From the IMG/VR virus record IMGVR_UViG_3300037245_001419, positions 1 through 64,000 of that record: 64,000 nucleotides of DNA. One strand, given 5' to 3'. Origin of the DNA: a virus. Below the pieces are notes generated by a model. It did not search any database and had not been told where the DNA came from. It saw nothing but the letters and a program-made list of their open reading frames with translations. Shown piece by piece: positions 1 to 11,301 of the stretch (positions within the stretch are counted from its first letter, which is position 1; every line of letters begins with the position of its first letter). A program made the position numbers and the translations under genes.

Positions 1-44
1 AATTAAATGAATAATGTATTATTTTTTACATAAAAAGGATTAAC

Positions 45-848
45 ATGAGTAATAAAAATAACATATGGAGTATTGAGGCTTGTGTTGGGTGTGCGGTTGT
101 TGCAGTAATAGTCGGAGCTATAGTGTTAATGGTTGCGTTTTGTTCTTGCAATGAAAACAAACCATGTCCAGATCCTCAGGGTCAAACTAAAGTAACTACT
201 GTAGATTTAAAGCCTGTACAATCAGAGATCCATGAAGTTAAAGTTGCATTAGCCGTTATGGATATGACACAAACTAAGACTGCAGCATATATTGTAGATA
301 AGATAGTGTCTTTAGATAGTAATATGCAAAAACAGCATAATGCAGAGTCCGATGGTTTTAATCTGGGAGTGATCCTGTTAATAATACTCGGATCAGTTAT
401 GACGTTGTGTGCTATTTTTGCTATGTTAGCTCTATTCAGGAAGGAGCCTATCATAGGTAATCCACCAATGTTATTAGCAGAACTAAGTATAATAGAGAAA
501 GAAGTGGTAGATCGATTGCTTGCTATGCATGAGGCTTATGTAGTAGTTGTCGATAAAAAGAGAAAAATTGAGGCATCTCTATCCAAGGCTGATAGGAATG
601 ATCAGATTTTGACTGGTTCATTAGTAGCACTAGACCAAGTGTATGAGACTTCAGTTGATGCCTATATAATGGCTAACGACAAGCTCTGCAGGTTTATATT
701 ATCGAGTTCTTACTTAACCAGGACTATGAGAAATCGTTACGAGAGACAGATTGATAAGCTTATAGAGGAGTATCCAGATAAAGCAGCTGGAATAGTTACT
801 CCTTATACTAGTATACTTAAGTTAAAAAGGAATTGGAGGGGGTTTTGA
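45..848 (+). CDS. Two-helix membrane protein, unknown function
   Basis: 267 aa. A hydrophobic segment at about residues 12-33 ends in a Cys-rich stretch (CSC). A second helix spans about 105-130, and a charged helical C-terminal half follows. The start is an ATG after an AAGGA site. Its stop codon overlaps the start of the K+ channel gene, so the two are probably co-translated. No family was recognised. Confidence 0.7.
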   Translation: MSNKNNIWSIEACVGCAVVAVIVGAIVLMVAFCSCNENKPCPDPQGQTKVTTVDLKPVQSEIHEVKVALAVMDMTQTKTAAYIVDKIVSLDSNMQKQHNAESDGFNLGVILLIILGSVMTLCAIFAMLALFRKEPIIGNPPMLLAELSIIEKEVVDRLLAMHEAYVVVVDKKRKIEASLSKADRNDQILTGSLVALDQVYETSVDAYIMANDKLCRFILSSSYLTRTMRNRYERQIDKLIEEYPDKAAGIVTPYTSILKLKRNWRGF

Positions 849-1525
849 ATAAAAAATTAGTTATGTACTCTCTAGACCGTGGAAAGCTCAGTGAAATAAC
901 TCAGTTTTTAATCTGGGTATTCCTAGTGATATTTACATTTGAAACTATCCCTGAGATGGCCCCGTATTATGGATTCTTATCATTAATAAATGTCACTATT
1001 ACTATTGTGTTTTGTGTAGAGTACATATTAAGAGTGTGGGCTGCTCCTGACAGAGCCAATTATATATTCAGTATTATGGGTATGGTTGACTTCATATCTA
1101 TCTTCCCAGGTATAATGCTTGGCTTCGATCTAAAGGAATTACGAATAATCAGAGTAGTTCGTTTAGGTAAATTGTACAGAAACAGCGCTCTTCAGAAAGC
1201 AAATGTACGATTTGTAAAAGTTTATCACAAAATTAAGAGTGACTTCACTATATTCTCTTTATTAGCATTTGTGTTCTTGTACATATCTAGTGTAGGTGTA
1301 TATCTATTTGAACATCAAATACAACCGGAATCATTTGGCTCAATACCGAAATGTTTTTGGTGGGCGGTTGTAACATTAACTACTGTAGGTTACGGAGATA
1401 GTTATCCGATGACTGTAGGTGGTAAAATCTTCACTACGGTTGTAGTGATTATAGGAATAGCAGTAATAGCAATACCAACAGGTTTAATTGCTGCCGGATT
1501 AACTTCAGTTCAGTCGGAGGACTAA
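845..1525 (+). CDS. Voltage-gated-type potassium channel
   Basis: About 226 aa, the size of a minimal six-helix K+ channel. The selectivity filter TVGYGD lies near residue 180, between the last two hydrophobic helices. An S4-like segment with regularly spaced arginines (RIIRVVRLGKLYR) lies near 100-112. I chose a TTG start at 845 because GGAGG sits 5 nt upstream and TTGA overlaps the previous stop; an in-frame TTG at 833 is the alternative. It should place a K+-selective pore in the host inner membrane. K+ channels are known mainly from eukaryotic algal viruses and are unusual in tailed phages. Confidence 0.88.
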   Translation: MNKKLVMYSLDRGKLSEITQFLIWVFLVIFTFETIPEMAPYYGFLSLINVTITIVFCVEYILRVWAAPDRANYIFSIMGMVDFISIFPGIMLGFDLKELRIIRVVRLGKLYRNSALQKANVRFVKVYHKIKSDFTIFSLLAFVFLYISSVGVYLFEHQIQPESFGSIPKCFWWAVVTLTTVGYGDSYPMTVGGKIFTTVVVIIGIAVIAIPTGLIAAGLTSVQSED

Positions 1526-1526
1526 C

Positions 1527-4345
<2,819 letters not shown>

Positions 4346-4352
4346 AGGAAAT

Positions 4353-4637
4353 ATGAAAGATAAGATTTTAATGCCAGTTAAATTAACTCAAGAAGTATTA
4401 GAGTGTAATTTTATAAATGTTGTGGAAGTTGAATGTGTGATATGTGCAGGGATTGGAATAGATCCATTTAATGATAAGTGCGATATGTGTAAAGGTGATG
4501 GGAAATACAAGATTGAAGCTAAAGTAACTAGTGCTGTTATTACAGCGATATATTCAAAAGCAATTGAAGTACTTGGAACTGAAGTTGATGAACCCATTAA
4601 AAAGAAGGGTCGTGGATCACCTAAAGGGAATAAGTAA
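4353..4637 (+). CDS. Small DnaJ-type zinc-binding protein
   Basis: 94 aa. The motif CVICAGIGIDPFNDKCDMCKGDG resembles one CxxCxGxG zinc half-site of DnaJ-like proteins. The C terminus is basic. It starts 7 nt after ligA and overlaps the next gene by TAATG. Function unknown. Confidence 0.65.
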   Translation: MKDKILMPVKLTQEVLECNFINVVEVECVICAGIGIDPFNDKCDMCKGDGKYKIEAKVTSAVITAIYSKAIEVLGTEVDEPIKKKGRGSPKGNK

Positions 4638-4957
4638 TGTGCGATCAAATTGACGAAGAGAGATTTTTTGAAACAATAGCAAAACATAATATTAACCCTG
4701 ACTACCCATTGCTTGAAGGGTTTATTCCTGCAGCTATCGAATCTATGGCAGATAGAATTCATGCGTTAGAAGACGAGCTAAAGCAGACTATGATGGATGT
4801 TCATTACGTAAAGACTATGGCATTAAAACACTATGGTAAGTCTCTTGAGTGTACGTCTGTAGTTCTGGATCTAGGTATAATTGTTGGAAGTTGTGATAAG
4901 ATTGAAAGTCGTTTAAGGGGACATAATGAATCACCGAAAACTAGTATTGAAACATAA
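4637..4957 (+). CDS. Helical protein, unknown
   Basis: 106 aa, charged, with a predicted coiled-coil-like middle (about residues 35-60). Its ATG overlaps the preceding stop. Its end overlaps the small membrane gene at 4926. No family recognised. Confidence 0.6.
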   Translation: MCDQIDEERFFETIAKHNINPDYPLLEGFIPAAIESMADRIHALEDELKQTMMDVHYVKTMALKHYGKSLECTSVVLDLGIIVGSCDKIESRLRGHNESPKTSIET

Positions 4958-5060
4958 GTTTGGCAAGCGTCCAACTAACTGGGAGTTTGTCCAGGTAATG
5001 ATATTATTCCTGGGTACATCTGCAGTTATAGTTGTCTTTGTATTGTTGTCGTTATTATGA
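4926..5060 (+). CDS. Small single-pass membrane protein
   Basis: 44 aa. It has a basic N terminus (HRKLVLKHKFGKR) and one hydrophobic helix to the C terminus. The reading frame fills the gap between two real genes. Its stop overlaps the next start as ATGA, which supports real translation. Function unknown. Confidence 0.5.
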   Translation: MNHRKLVLKHKFGKRPTNWEFVQVMILFLGTSAVIVVFVLLSLL

Positions 5061-5485
5061 ATCAGCTAAAGCAACCTAAGTCCCATCTAAAGGTTCGTTG
5101 TTTTGTAAAGCCTCGTAACATGTACATGCCATTACAATCTATTGAACTAGATGGTAATGGCGAAGTTACTTCAGTTATAGTTCTTAAAATAAATGAAAAA
5201 TCTAACATACGTTTTAGAGAGTCGTATTCTGGTGATGATGTTATCATAGAGCAATCTATGAACATGACTGACTGTGAAGAGGTAGAGATGTACGAGGGTG
5301 ATGTTATAGATGATCCTGAAGAGCTGTTGCATGATGGATCTATCGAGTTCTACAACGGTTGTTATGGGGTTGAAATAATGTACGAGATGATATTTACTCC
5401 TCTCGAAGGATGGACTGATGAATGGACATCTAAAGTAAAAGTTATTGGTAACATTCACTTCCTTGAAGTTAAGGATAATGGATGA
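5057..5485 (+). CDS. Hypothetical protein
   Basis: 142 aa, acidic, probably mostly beta. The start is coupled to the preceding small membrane gene by ATGA. No recognisable domain. Confidence 0.6.
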   Translation: MNQLKQPKSHLKVRCFVKPRNMYMPLQSIELDGNGEVTSVIVLKINEKSNIRFRESYSGDDVIIEQSMNMTDCEEVEMYEGDVIDDPEELLHDGSIEFYNGCYGVEIMYEMIFTPLEGWTDEWTSKVKVIGNIHFLEVKDNG

Positions 5486-5538
5486 TTACTGCAGTAAACT
5501 AAAGTATATTAAGAAACCAATAAAATTATAGAGAAAAT

Positions 5539-5946
5539 ATGTACAACGATTTATTTAGTGAAGAAGAAGGTGATGACGATTCAATCTGTTTAGATGAAGA
5601 GATTAAAGAGGAGCGTCCGGCTATTGAGAAGGGTGGTAACGTCGAAGTATTCTATGAGGAGATGGTCGGAGAGACTGACAAGGCATACATGTTTACTATT
5701 GATAGTATTAATATGTGGTTCCCTAAAAAGATGATAGGGCAGGTAATTAAGTCTCGCAAGTCTTTCGTCATACCGAAATGGTTATACGATCAAAAACTTG
5801 AAGAGTTCGAAGATTTAGTTCTGAAATGTTTCCATCGAGACATGACACACTTCCTGGAACATACATGTGCAAAGATTGAAGATCACGAAGGTACTTTAGT
5901 TTTTAAAATTGGAGAATTAACTATTCCTGTGGAGGATTACAAATGA
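5539..5946 (+). CDS. Acidic hypothetical protein
   Basis: 135 aa. The N terminus is strongly acidic, followed by a compact domain with aromatic residues. It overlaps the next gene by 4 nt (ATGA). Unknown function. Confidence 0.6.
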   Translation: MYNDLFSEEEGDDDSICLDEEIKEERPAIEKGGNVEVFYEEMVGETDKAYMFTIDSINMWFPKKMIGQVIKSRKSFVIPKWLYDQKLEEFEDLVLKCFHRDMTHFLEHTCAKIEDHEGTLVFKIGELTIPVEDYK

Positions 5947-6146
5947 TACAATATATTTTTATTAGTATGATGGGGTTAGCAATGGGTTCTGCAAGTTGGT
6001 ATGGATTTAGTACTGGTGAAACAGTTGGTGGGTATATTACTGCAGTAGCAACAGTAATAATAACAATACTATTAGTGATTGCTAAAAAAGCAGTTGATGA
6101 ACGTGATAGGTATTATAGTGAGTGGAGAAAAAAACATGAATCTTAA
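5943..6146 (+). CDS. Small two-helix membrane protein
   Basis: 67 aa. Two hydrophobic segments (about residues 4-18 and 27-47) flank a short glycine-rich turn, with a charged tail. Its size and topology resemble phage holin-like proteins, but that is only a guess. It overlaps neighbours on both sides. Confidence 0.5.
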   Translation: MIQYIFISMMGLAMGSASWYGFSTGETVGGYITAVATVIITILLVIAKKAVDERDRYYSEWRKKHES

Positions 6147-6291
6147 AGAAGAAATAATGGTAATTATGGAAGAAATGGATGAGGCTTATGGTGGTACAGG
6201 TAGCATGGCCGGAAAATATATTTTTGCAGTATCGAGAAAAGATTATCCTGTGTTAGCTGATAAGATAGTAAACTTAATTGAGGAAAAATAA
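6136..6291 (+). CDS. Small acidic protein
   Basis: 51 aa from the ATG at 6136, which has a GGAG site upstream. The longer in-frame reading would overlap the membrane gene. It looks helical and acidic. Unknown. Confidence 0.45.
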   Translation: MNLKEEIMVIMEEMDEAYGGTGSMAGKYIFAVSRKDYPVLADKIVNLIEEK

Positions 6292-6292
6292 C

Positions 6293-6706
6293 ATGGGTGG
6301 TATATATGAATGTAAATGTGATGATATTGTTGCAATAGATATCTCTGTTGATTTTGATGGGACTTGTGTAATGCACGAGTATCCACGAGTAGGCCGTGAT
6401 GTACCTTATGCAGAGTCTGTATTGAAGATGTTAAGAGCTAAGGGCCACAGGTTAATATTATTTACTATGAGAAGTGGTAAAGAACTTGCAGACGCTGTGG
6501 AATGGTTCGAGGATCGAGATATAGAATTGTTTGGTGTCCAGGAGAATCCAGAGCAGAGTAGTTGGACATCTAGCCCCAAAGCATATGCGCAAGCATACAT
6601 AGGGGATGATGCAATAGGTTGTCCATTAATAATAGGCGCACATGCCAGGAATTATGTTAATTGGTTAACAATTAAAGATCTTTTAGTAAAACAAGATATA
6701 CTTTAG
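6293..6706 (+). CDS. HAD-superfamily hydrolase
   Basis: 137 aa from the ATG at 6293, which follows GAGGA. It carries the HAD motif I (VDFDGT) near residue 20, motif II in LILFTMRSG, and a late aspartate motif (YIGDDAIG). It is short, with no cap domain. It probably acts on a small phosphorylated substrate that cannot be identified. It ends tail-to-tail with the - strand block. Confidence 0.75.
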   Translation: MGGIYECKCDDIVAIDISVDFDGTCVMHEYPRVGRDVPYAESVLKMLRAKGHRLILFTMRSGKELADAVEWFEDRDIELFGVQENPEQSSWTSSPKAYAQAYIGDDAIGCPLIIGAHARNYVNWLTIKDLLVKQDIL

Positions 6707-6898
6707 TTAATCCCCTTCCAACATGCCGCCAGGGGCATTATACCTGGCTCTAACTTCAGCAACAACGCCTGGAAATACTGATTCAATTTTAGCTAGTTCA
6801 ACGTCACCAGCTTTTCTTATTGTAGCCATTAATAGTGCATAGAATGATGGGCTTGTTTCTTCCAGGCCAACTGCAGTTTTGTAATCATATAAACTCAT
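6707..6898 (-). CDS. Small hypothetical protein
   Basis: 63 aa, soluble and mostly helical. The start overlaps the stop of the gene at 6895 by 4 nt. Unknown. Confidence 0.5.
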   Translation of the reverse strand: MSLYDYKTAVGLEETSPSFYALLMATIRKAGDVELAKIESVFPGVVAEVRARYNAPGGMLEGD

Positions 6899-7122
6899 AA
6901 TTCTTCCTCAATTATTATTCCAACATTTTGTGGTTGACCTGTATCCCCAAAACAACCTTGACGAAATTTTTCAGCTTCTTTAACTGTGTATATTCCATTT
7001 ACTTTACCTGTACATTTAATTTGTTGTCCTATGCAATTTTCATAACCCTCGAATATCTCACCAGTCAATACAGTACCTCGTCCTGTTATGTTAAAAGAAT
7101 CCTGCACATGAAATGTTTTCAT
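6895..7122 (-). CDS. Small hypothetical protein
   Basis: 75 aa, beta-rich with several glycines. It is translationally coupled to both neighbours: the upstream HAD gene ends at its first base. Unknown. Confidence 0.5.
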   Translation of the reverse strand: MKTFHVQDSFNITGRGTVLTGEIFEGYENCIGQQIKCTGKVNGIYTVKEAEKFRQGCFGDTGQPQNVGIIIEEEL

Positions 7123-7598
7123 TAAAAATCACCTCTTATCGGATTGATCTGTCCTTCGAGTACCTGGATACAAGGTAGGCCGAGTTCATTCCATTTGTTA
7201 ACAACTTTATTTCTATCTTCCAATATCAGTGCGATGTTCTCATGTTTAATTCCGGCTTTTTCAAGAAGCTCAGGTTTAGCTATGGTATCGCATCTACGGT
7301 CATTTTCTTCTTTCATTAGAAGTTGGAATCCTGAAATTTTGATGTGATTTGTAATCCATTCTACGGTAGCCAATTCACACTCTTTACTTCTTCCGGTACA
7401 GAAGATTATGTTGTGATACGGGGCAAGCATCTCGACAAGTTGAATTATCTCAGGGATTGGGGTATCCAGATTACATTCTTCAAAAAACTTTCGATAATTC
7501 TTGCGCCCGTTAGGCTTTTCTATGTGGTGTACTCGATGTTGTATGTCTGCCACTGTCCCGTCGAGGTCTACTATTACGTCTTTCATCCTTTTGTCCAT
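7122..7598 (-). CDS. Stand-alone polynucleotide 3'-phosphatase-like HAD protein
   Basis: 158 aa. It has HAD motif I (VDLDGT near residue 10), FCTGRS in motif II, and the ENDRRCDT segment plus EDRNKVV near the end. These resemble the phosphatase half of T4 polynucleotide kinase-phosphatase (Pnkp/PseT). That domain removes 3'-phosphates or 2',3'-cyclic phosphates from cleaved tRNAs. The kinase half is absent here. A sigma70-like promoter lies just upstream. It could equally be a nucleotide phosphatase; the RNA-end role is inferred from similarity and from the RNA-rich context. Confidence 0.75.
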   Translation of the reverse strand: MDKRMKDVIVDLDGTVADIQHRVHHIEKPNGRKNYRKFFEECNLDTPIPEIIQLVEMLAPYHNIIFCTGRSKECELATVEWITNHIKISGFQLLMKEENDRRCDTIAKPELLEKAGIKHENIALILEDRNKVVNKWNELGLPCIQVLEGQINPIRGDF

Positions 7599-7618
7599 AA
7601 ATTATATGTATAGTACAT

Positions 7619-7647
7619 ATTATACTATAATAGTTAATAAATGGCAA
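7619..7647 (-). promoter_or_regulatory. sigma70-type promoter
   Basis: On the - strand, -35 TTGCCA and -10 TATAAT are separated by 17 bp. It lies just upstream of the HAD phosphatase gene at 7598, giving a very short leader. Confidence 0.65.
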
Positions 7648-7655
7648 TATAATTA

Positions 7656-7967
7656 TTAACTATTTTTACTTAGTACATAATCTATGATGGTATTGATCTC
7701 GTCTAACTGTTTGGGATTTGCTTTTTTTATCTTGTCTGCTATGATATCATGTTCCCGTATTTTACCCATATCAGAGCCTGTGAGGTCATGTAAATCACAC
7801 GCCAATGCTATGCTTAACTTGAGTAGCATTGCATTTGTAGGAGTTCTCTCCCCTGTTTCCAGCTGTGATATAGCTGCTTGTGATACTTTACTAATTGATG
7901 ATAATTTTGTTTGGTTGAGGCCGCTTTGTACTCTTATGAATTTTAAATTTTCTGAAAATATTGACAT
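7656..7967 (-). CDS. XRE-family HTH transcription regulator
   Basis: 103 aa. The N-terminal helix-turn-helix (about residues 10-62) has the typical sequence LNQTKLSSISKVSQAAISQLETGERTPT. A short C-terminal extension may dimerise. Probably a repressor. Together with the second HTH gene at 8467 it forms a regulatory cluster beside divergent genes. Operator candidates are the palindromes at 8421 and 13169. Confidence 0.85.
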   Translation of the reverse strand: MSIFSENLKFIRVQSGLNQTKLSSISKVSQAAISQLETGERTPTNAMLLKLSIALACDLHDLTGSDMGKIREHDIIADKIKKANPKQLDEINTIIDYVLSKNS

Positions 7968-7973
7968 TTCTCT

Positions 7974-8399
7974 CTACATTACCCTTGCTAATATAAACAT
8001 ACCTACCGTTAATGCAATTATTACTTTTGCAATTCTCATTCTATAGTGGTATATACTTTCTGCTATGTTAAATAATAATCTAACAATAAATGATAAACCT
8101 TTCAGTAATATTATCCAACCTAGTGCATAAAATACCATACTTGATATAGATGCCGGAACGATAGAAATGCTTCCCAAAGAGTCAAAATAAGGGATTACGT
8201 ATGTATAGATATAAGCTATTGGTAATAACGACAGTACGCCAAATACAATATAAGAGAAGAAGTTGCCTTCATCTTTTTTAGGTGATGGACTAGTATTTTG
8301 ATAATAAGGCTGTTGATTAGTAGTCGGAACATTATTTACACAGTAAGTGTTTAGTTCACGTTCTTCGTGTGGGATTGAAGTAACTTCATACTGATTCAT
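7974..8399 (-). CDS. Membrane protein with three hydrophobic segments
   Basis: 141 aa. A polar, proline/glutamine-rich N terminus (about 50 aa) is followed by three hydrophobic stretches (about 49-70, 78-105, 120-141). A perfect 17-bp palindrome lies upstream at 8421. Function unknown. Confidence 0.6.
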   Translation of the reverse strand: MNQYEVTSIPHEERELNTYCVNNVPTTNQQPYYQNTSPSPKKDEGNFFSYIVFGVLSLLPIAYIYTYVIPYFDSLGSISIVPASISSMVFYALGWIILLKGLSFIVRLLFNIAESIYHYRMRIAKVIIALTVGMFILARVM

Positions 8400-8420
8400 A
8401 TAAAAACCTGATTAATACCT

Positions 8421-8437
8421 TTGTTATAATATAACAA
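8421..8437. repeat. Operator-like perfect palindrome
   Basis: TTGTTATAATATAACAA is a perfect inverted repeat just upstream of the membrane gene at 8399. A 13-bp core (GTTATAATATAAC) recurs at 13169 and a related sequence lies in the promoter at 9068-9096. It is probably the binding site of one of the two local HTH proteins. Confidence 0.55.
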
Positions 8438-8466
8438 AAATATCCCTCAGGTGTTATAAAAAGTGT

Positions 8467-8775
8467 TTATTTATTATTGTATAGTGTTTTATTTCTTTTA
8501 TCCATATATGTTGATAGATCCGTGAGGAGTCTTAGTATTACATCTGGTGGTATTTCAATCTTAAGGCATATTTTTGAGAATAGATATATTGATGGTAGAT
8601 GGTCGCCATTAGTAATTCTATTCGTAGTTGGTGGGTGAAGTCCAAGTTTTCGGGCCAAGTCACTATTGGTCATATCAAAAGATCTACGATATTCTTCCAG
8701 GTATAATTGGATTGGATTGTCTATAAATGCACGGGAAGCTACTGGTTCAGGTTGTTCAACAACCGAAGCTCCCAT
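8467..8775 (-). CDS. Cro/C1-type HTH regulator
   Basis: 102 aa from the ATG at 8775, whose TAATG overlap with the upstream gene decides the start. The HTH lies near residues 35-80 (NSDLARKLGLHPPTTNRITNGDHLPS). Probably DNA-binding and possibly paired with the XRE gene at 7656. Confidence 0.75.
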   Translation of the reverse strand: MGASVVEQPEPVASRAFIDNPIQLYLEEYRRSFDMTNSDLARKLGLHPPTTNRITNGDHLPSIYLFSKICLKIEIPPDVILRLLTDLSTYMDKRNKTLYNNK

Positions 8776-9017
8776 TAGTGTGCGCCAACTTGTGCTGTAA
8801 TCATAGCTGCTGAGTACGGGACTTCTGAACAAGTCACATGCTCTTTTGATATAGCTAGTCCCAAGTGTTCCAAATTATCTTCACAGCGCTCACAGTCTGC
8901 AGATGCGACCATAATTACTTTTCTGCCACATTTTTTACCGTGTGGACATGGTGTTATAGATTCATCATTGTCATTCAATTCAAAATCAATTTTTGCGGTG
9001 TAAATTTTACTTTTCAT
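8775..9017 (-). CDS. Small cysteine-containing protein
   Basis: 80 aa. Cysteine pairs (CPHGKKC, CERC) could bind zinc. It is the first gene of the two-gene unit with the HTH regulator, with AAGGA upstream. Unknown. Confidence 0.5.
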   Translation of the reverse strand: MKSKIYTAKIDFELNDNDESITPCPHGKKCGRKVIMVASADCERCEDNLEHLGLAISKEHVTCSEVPYSAAMITAQVGAH

Positions 9018-9067
9018 TTATATCCTTATAAAGTACTTTAGTACGTATATGTTTTACATAATAATAT

Positions 9068-9096
9068 AATATAACGACTTATAACAAATCAGTCAA
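9068..9096 (-). promoter_or_regulatory. sigma70-type promoter
   Basis: -35 TTGACT, 17 bp, -10 TATATT on the - strand, driving 9017-8467. The spacer and -10 contain the TTGTTATAA and GTTATATTATA sequences related to the palindrome at 8421, which suggests autoregulation. Confidence 0.7.
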
Positions 9097-9227
9097 TATA
9101 ATAACCTCTTTATTTTTATTTTTTGATAGTTATGTAAAATATTTGCACACACAAATAGATTTGTTTATTACATTCAATACGGGGATCAAATAAAACAAAT
9201 AATATGTAAAATCGGAGTAATATTCTA

Positions 9228-9635
9228 ATGAATAATCAACACGCTGTAGCAAGCACCATAGCATACGAGTTATTACACCCAGAAAACTTTGTGCGCAAGC
9301 ACCCAGAACTATTAGACTCGTTTCATATTAACGTCGAGCATACAGTATCTATCTATGATGATGTTAATCAACAACTGAAGTACTTTTTGAACATACATAA
9401 TAAATTCTTAACCGAGAGTATTGCGTTTCTTAATGAGTGTAACATGTTAAATCATGAGACATACCAGGTTGAATATTGTGAGAAATTGGTAATGTATAAT
9501 CACCCTTACTATCAAGAAGATGACTTCTGCACTCTTCTAAGTAACATTCTAAAAGAAAATCACAGAGAGAAGATTTTATGGAAGATATGTGAACGGAAGA
9601 TAGATGAGATTGTAACTTTATTCAAAACACAATAA
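9228..9635 (+). CDS. Hypothetical protein
   Basis: 135 aa, helical, with many His and Tyr residues. It is an isolated + strand gene among - strand genes, with CGGAG upstream of its ATG and a terminator hairpin immediately downstream. Unknown. Confidence 0.6.
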   Translation: MNNQHAVASTIAYELLHPENFVRKHPELLDSFHINVEHTVSIYDDVNQQLKYFLNIHNKFLTESIAFLNECNMLNHETYQVEYCEKLVMYNHPYYQEDDFCTLLSNILKENHREKILWKICERKIDEIVTLFKTQ

Positions 9636-9672
9636 ATAAAAAAAGAGGAGCTATTCAGCTCCTCTTTTTTTT
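9636..9672. terminator. Bidirectional rho-independent terminator
   Basis: A 9-bp stem (AGAGGAGCT / AGCTCCTCT) with a 4-nt loop is flanked by an A-run on the left and a T-run on the right. It separates two convergent genes and can terminate both strands. Confidence 0.85.
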
Positions 9673-9875
9673 GTTCCAATATAATTATTACACCATTCAG
9701 TTTTCCAGCAAGGATCAAAGTTAAATGGATAAAAGAACCACCCACTCTTTTTTCCATGAGGTTCACCATCCATCTCAGGGTCTGGTGTTGCGCATTGAGA
9801 GTGACAGTCACCAGCAACAGATCGTCGTCCCTGGCAAGAATAACACTCGTTACCTATTGTTCTTTCTTCAGCCAT
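9651..9875 (-). CDS. Small cysteine-rich protein
   Basis: 74 aa with CxxC (CYSC) and further cysteines. It resembles a common type of small phage hypothetical protein. Its start overlaps the RlaP gene stop (TAATG) and its end runs into the terminator hairpin. Unknown function. Confidence 0.55.
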   Translation of the reverse strand: MAEERTIGNECYSCQGRRSVAGDCHSQCATPDPEMDGEPHGKKSGWFFYPFNFDPCWKTEWCNNYIGTKKRGAE

Positions 9876-10813
9876 TATGATTTTTCCCTATAAAAATATT
9901 CTTCCATAACACCTACAAGTAGTTTCTCTACTTTATGTCTATCTGGGGTCTCAGGAAATTGAGATGTTAAATAGAGGGTGTCGATATCACTCTGCAGGTC
10001 ACGAGCAAGTTCTATGATGGTTTCATACTTCCATTTGCCCTGACGTATTTCAAGAAGTTCGTCAGCATCAATACCAGTTCGATTTACTATAACTTCACCA
10101 GTCTCAAAGATTTCTTTAGATTGCTTTAACAATCTAATGATATGCATTGCGTGTTTAGTATCGTACCCTACAATCATTTCAGTTTTAAGACGTTCGGGAT
10201 TACGTTTCTCCATGTGATCATTGTAAGCTTTGTAATCAGCTAATTCTTTCTGATAAGTTTTCTCTGCCTTGACTTGTTCGTGCAGACCAGTGGTGAGAAA
10301 CTTTTCCGGTATCGAGAGAATTGCTTTGCTGAACTGTTTAGTATTGTCAGTACTCTCAGGTTTCTCAGGTTTAGCAGGTTTCTTTGTAAGCCAGGACTTG
10401 TGTGACTCCATGCGCTTTAGCTGTTGTGCTGCATAGCTTGTAAAGGTTCTCTTAACTTGATTGGATAAGAACATATATCTGACATCATAAATGTTGTTCC
10501 AGATAGGATCACTTATATCCCAGAAATCTTTAGGTGCAAACAACATGTCCATCATATTGGGGTTATTGTTTACCATAAGCCCGACAGCTTTTTTAATGTT
10601 ATAAATTACGTTATCGGTTTCTCTATCTTCGAACTGCTCGAACTTACGCAGACCGAAGAAATATTCTTTAGGTGGAATTGCTACGCCTTTATAGTCATAG
10701 TCTGAGTCTTCCATGAACGTTCCATACAGTCGTGAACCTGTAAGGGTTCTAAAGATACAATGCTCTTTAGCAATCAGTTTTTCTTTTTCATAAGTTGTTT
10801 CAATCAGATCCAT
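9875..10813 (-). CDS. RlaP-type nucleotidyltransferase (pol beta fold)
   Basis: 312 aa. The N-terminal motif GSRLYGTFMEDSDYDYKG has the GS...DxD signature of the polymerase-beta nucleotidyltransferase family known as RlaP, named for its link to RNA repair operons. A helical C-terminal domain follows. It could add nucleotides to RNA or small molecules; the substrate is not readable. The presence of tRNA-like RNAs, Ro60 and a 3'-phosphatase-like protein in the same window makes an RNA role plausible but unproven. Confidence 0.8.
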   Translation of the reverse strand: MDLIETTYEKEKLIAKEHCIFRTLTGSRLYGTFMEDSDYDYKGVAIPPKEYFFGLRKFEQFEDRETDNVIYNIKKAVGLMVNNNPNMMDMLFAPKDFWDISDPIWNNIYDVRYMFLSNQVKRTFTSYAAQQLKRMESHKSWLTKKPAKPEKPESTDNTKQFSKAILSIPEKFLTTGLHEQVKAEKTYQKELADYKAYNDHMEKRNPERLKTEMIVGYDTKHAMHIIRLLKQSKEIFETGEVIVNRTGIDADELLEIRQGKWKYETIIELARDLQSDIDTLYLTSQFPETPDRHKVEKLLVGVMEEYFYREKS

Positions 10814-11105
10814 TTAAGGCTAACTCCCCTGTTCGTACGAACTGTTCTAAGTGTGGTAATAAAGATTTTACTTGCTCTCGTGTTAAGTGCATTTTTGTAT
10901 TTGCATCATAATGATCAGATGCTGACACGTCAAGGTTAACATCTTTCCATCCTTCTCCTGGTGCAAATTTTTTAAGACCTATACTCTCGGCCCCGAAAGT
11001 TATAGATCTTCCACTCGAATGTGATTCTTGCAGAGTGCATGCGACAAAGTTTTGATCTCTAAATGGTATAACTGCTAATCCGTTGGGGGTCTTTTCAATC
11101 TTCAT
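10800..11105 (-). CDS. Conserved phage hypothetical protein
   Basis: 101 aa. It has the look of a widespread small phage protein with motifs CTLQESHSSGRSI and MHLTREQVKSLLPHL. It overlaps the RlaP gene by 14 nt. Function unknown. Confidence 0.55.
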   Translation of the reverse strand: MKIEKTPNGLAVIPFRDQNFVACTLQESHSSGRSITFGAESIGLKKFAPGEGWKDVNLDVSASDHYDANTKMHLTREQVKSLLPHLEQFVRTGELALNGSD

Positions 11106-11109
11106 GATT

Positions 11110-11298
11110 TTATCTCTCGATTTCTATTTTGCATGCTTGTAAAGTGGTATAGGTGTCGGATTTTTCAAACCCGTTGAATTTATATTGGTATCCGTCATTC
11201 AAACATTTAATATGTCCTATCTTTTCAGCACCTCTGACAATGACAATAGATGTGTTAGTATAGATATATTTGATCTTGGCTAATTTTCTTTTCTTCAT
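11110..11298 (-). CDS. Small basic protein
   Basis: 62 aa, basic, predicted beta. It sits 3 nt from the exported nuclease-like gene. Unknown. Confidence 0.45.
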   Translation of the reverse strand: MKKRKLAKIKYIYTNTSIVIVRGAEKIGHIKCLNDGYQYKFNGFEKSDTYTTLQACKIEIER

Positions 11299-11301
11299 GA
11301 A

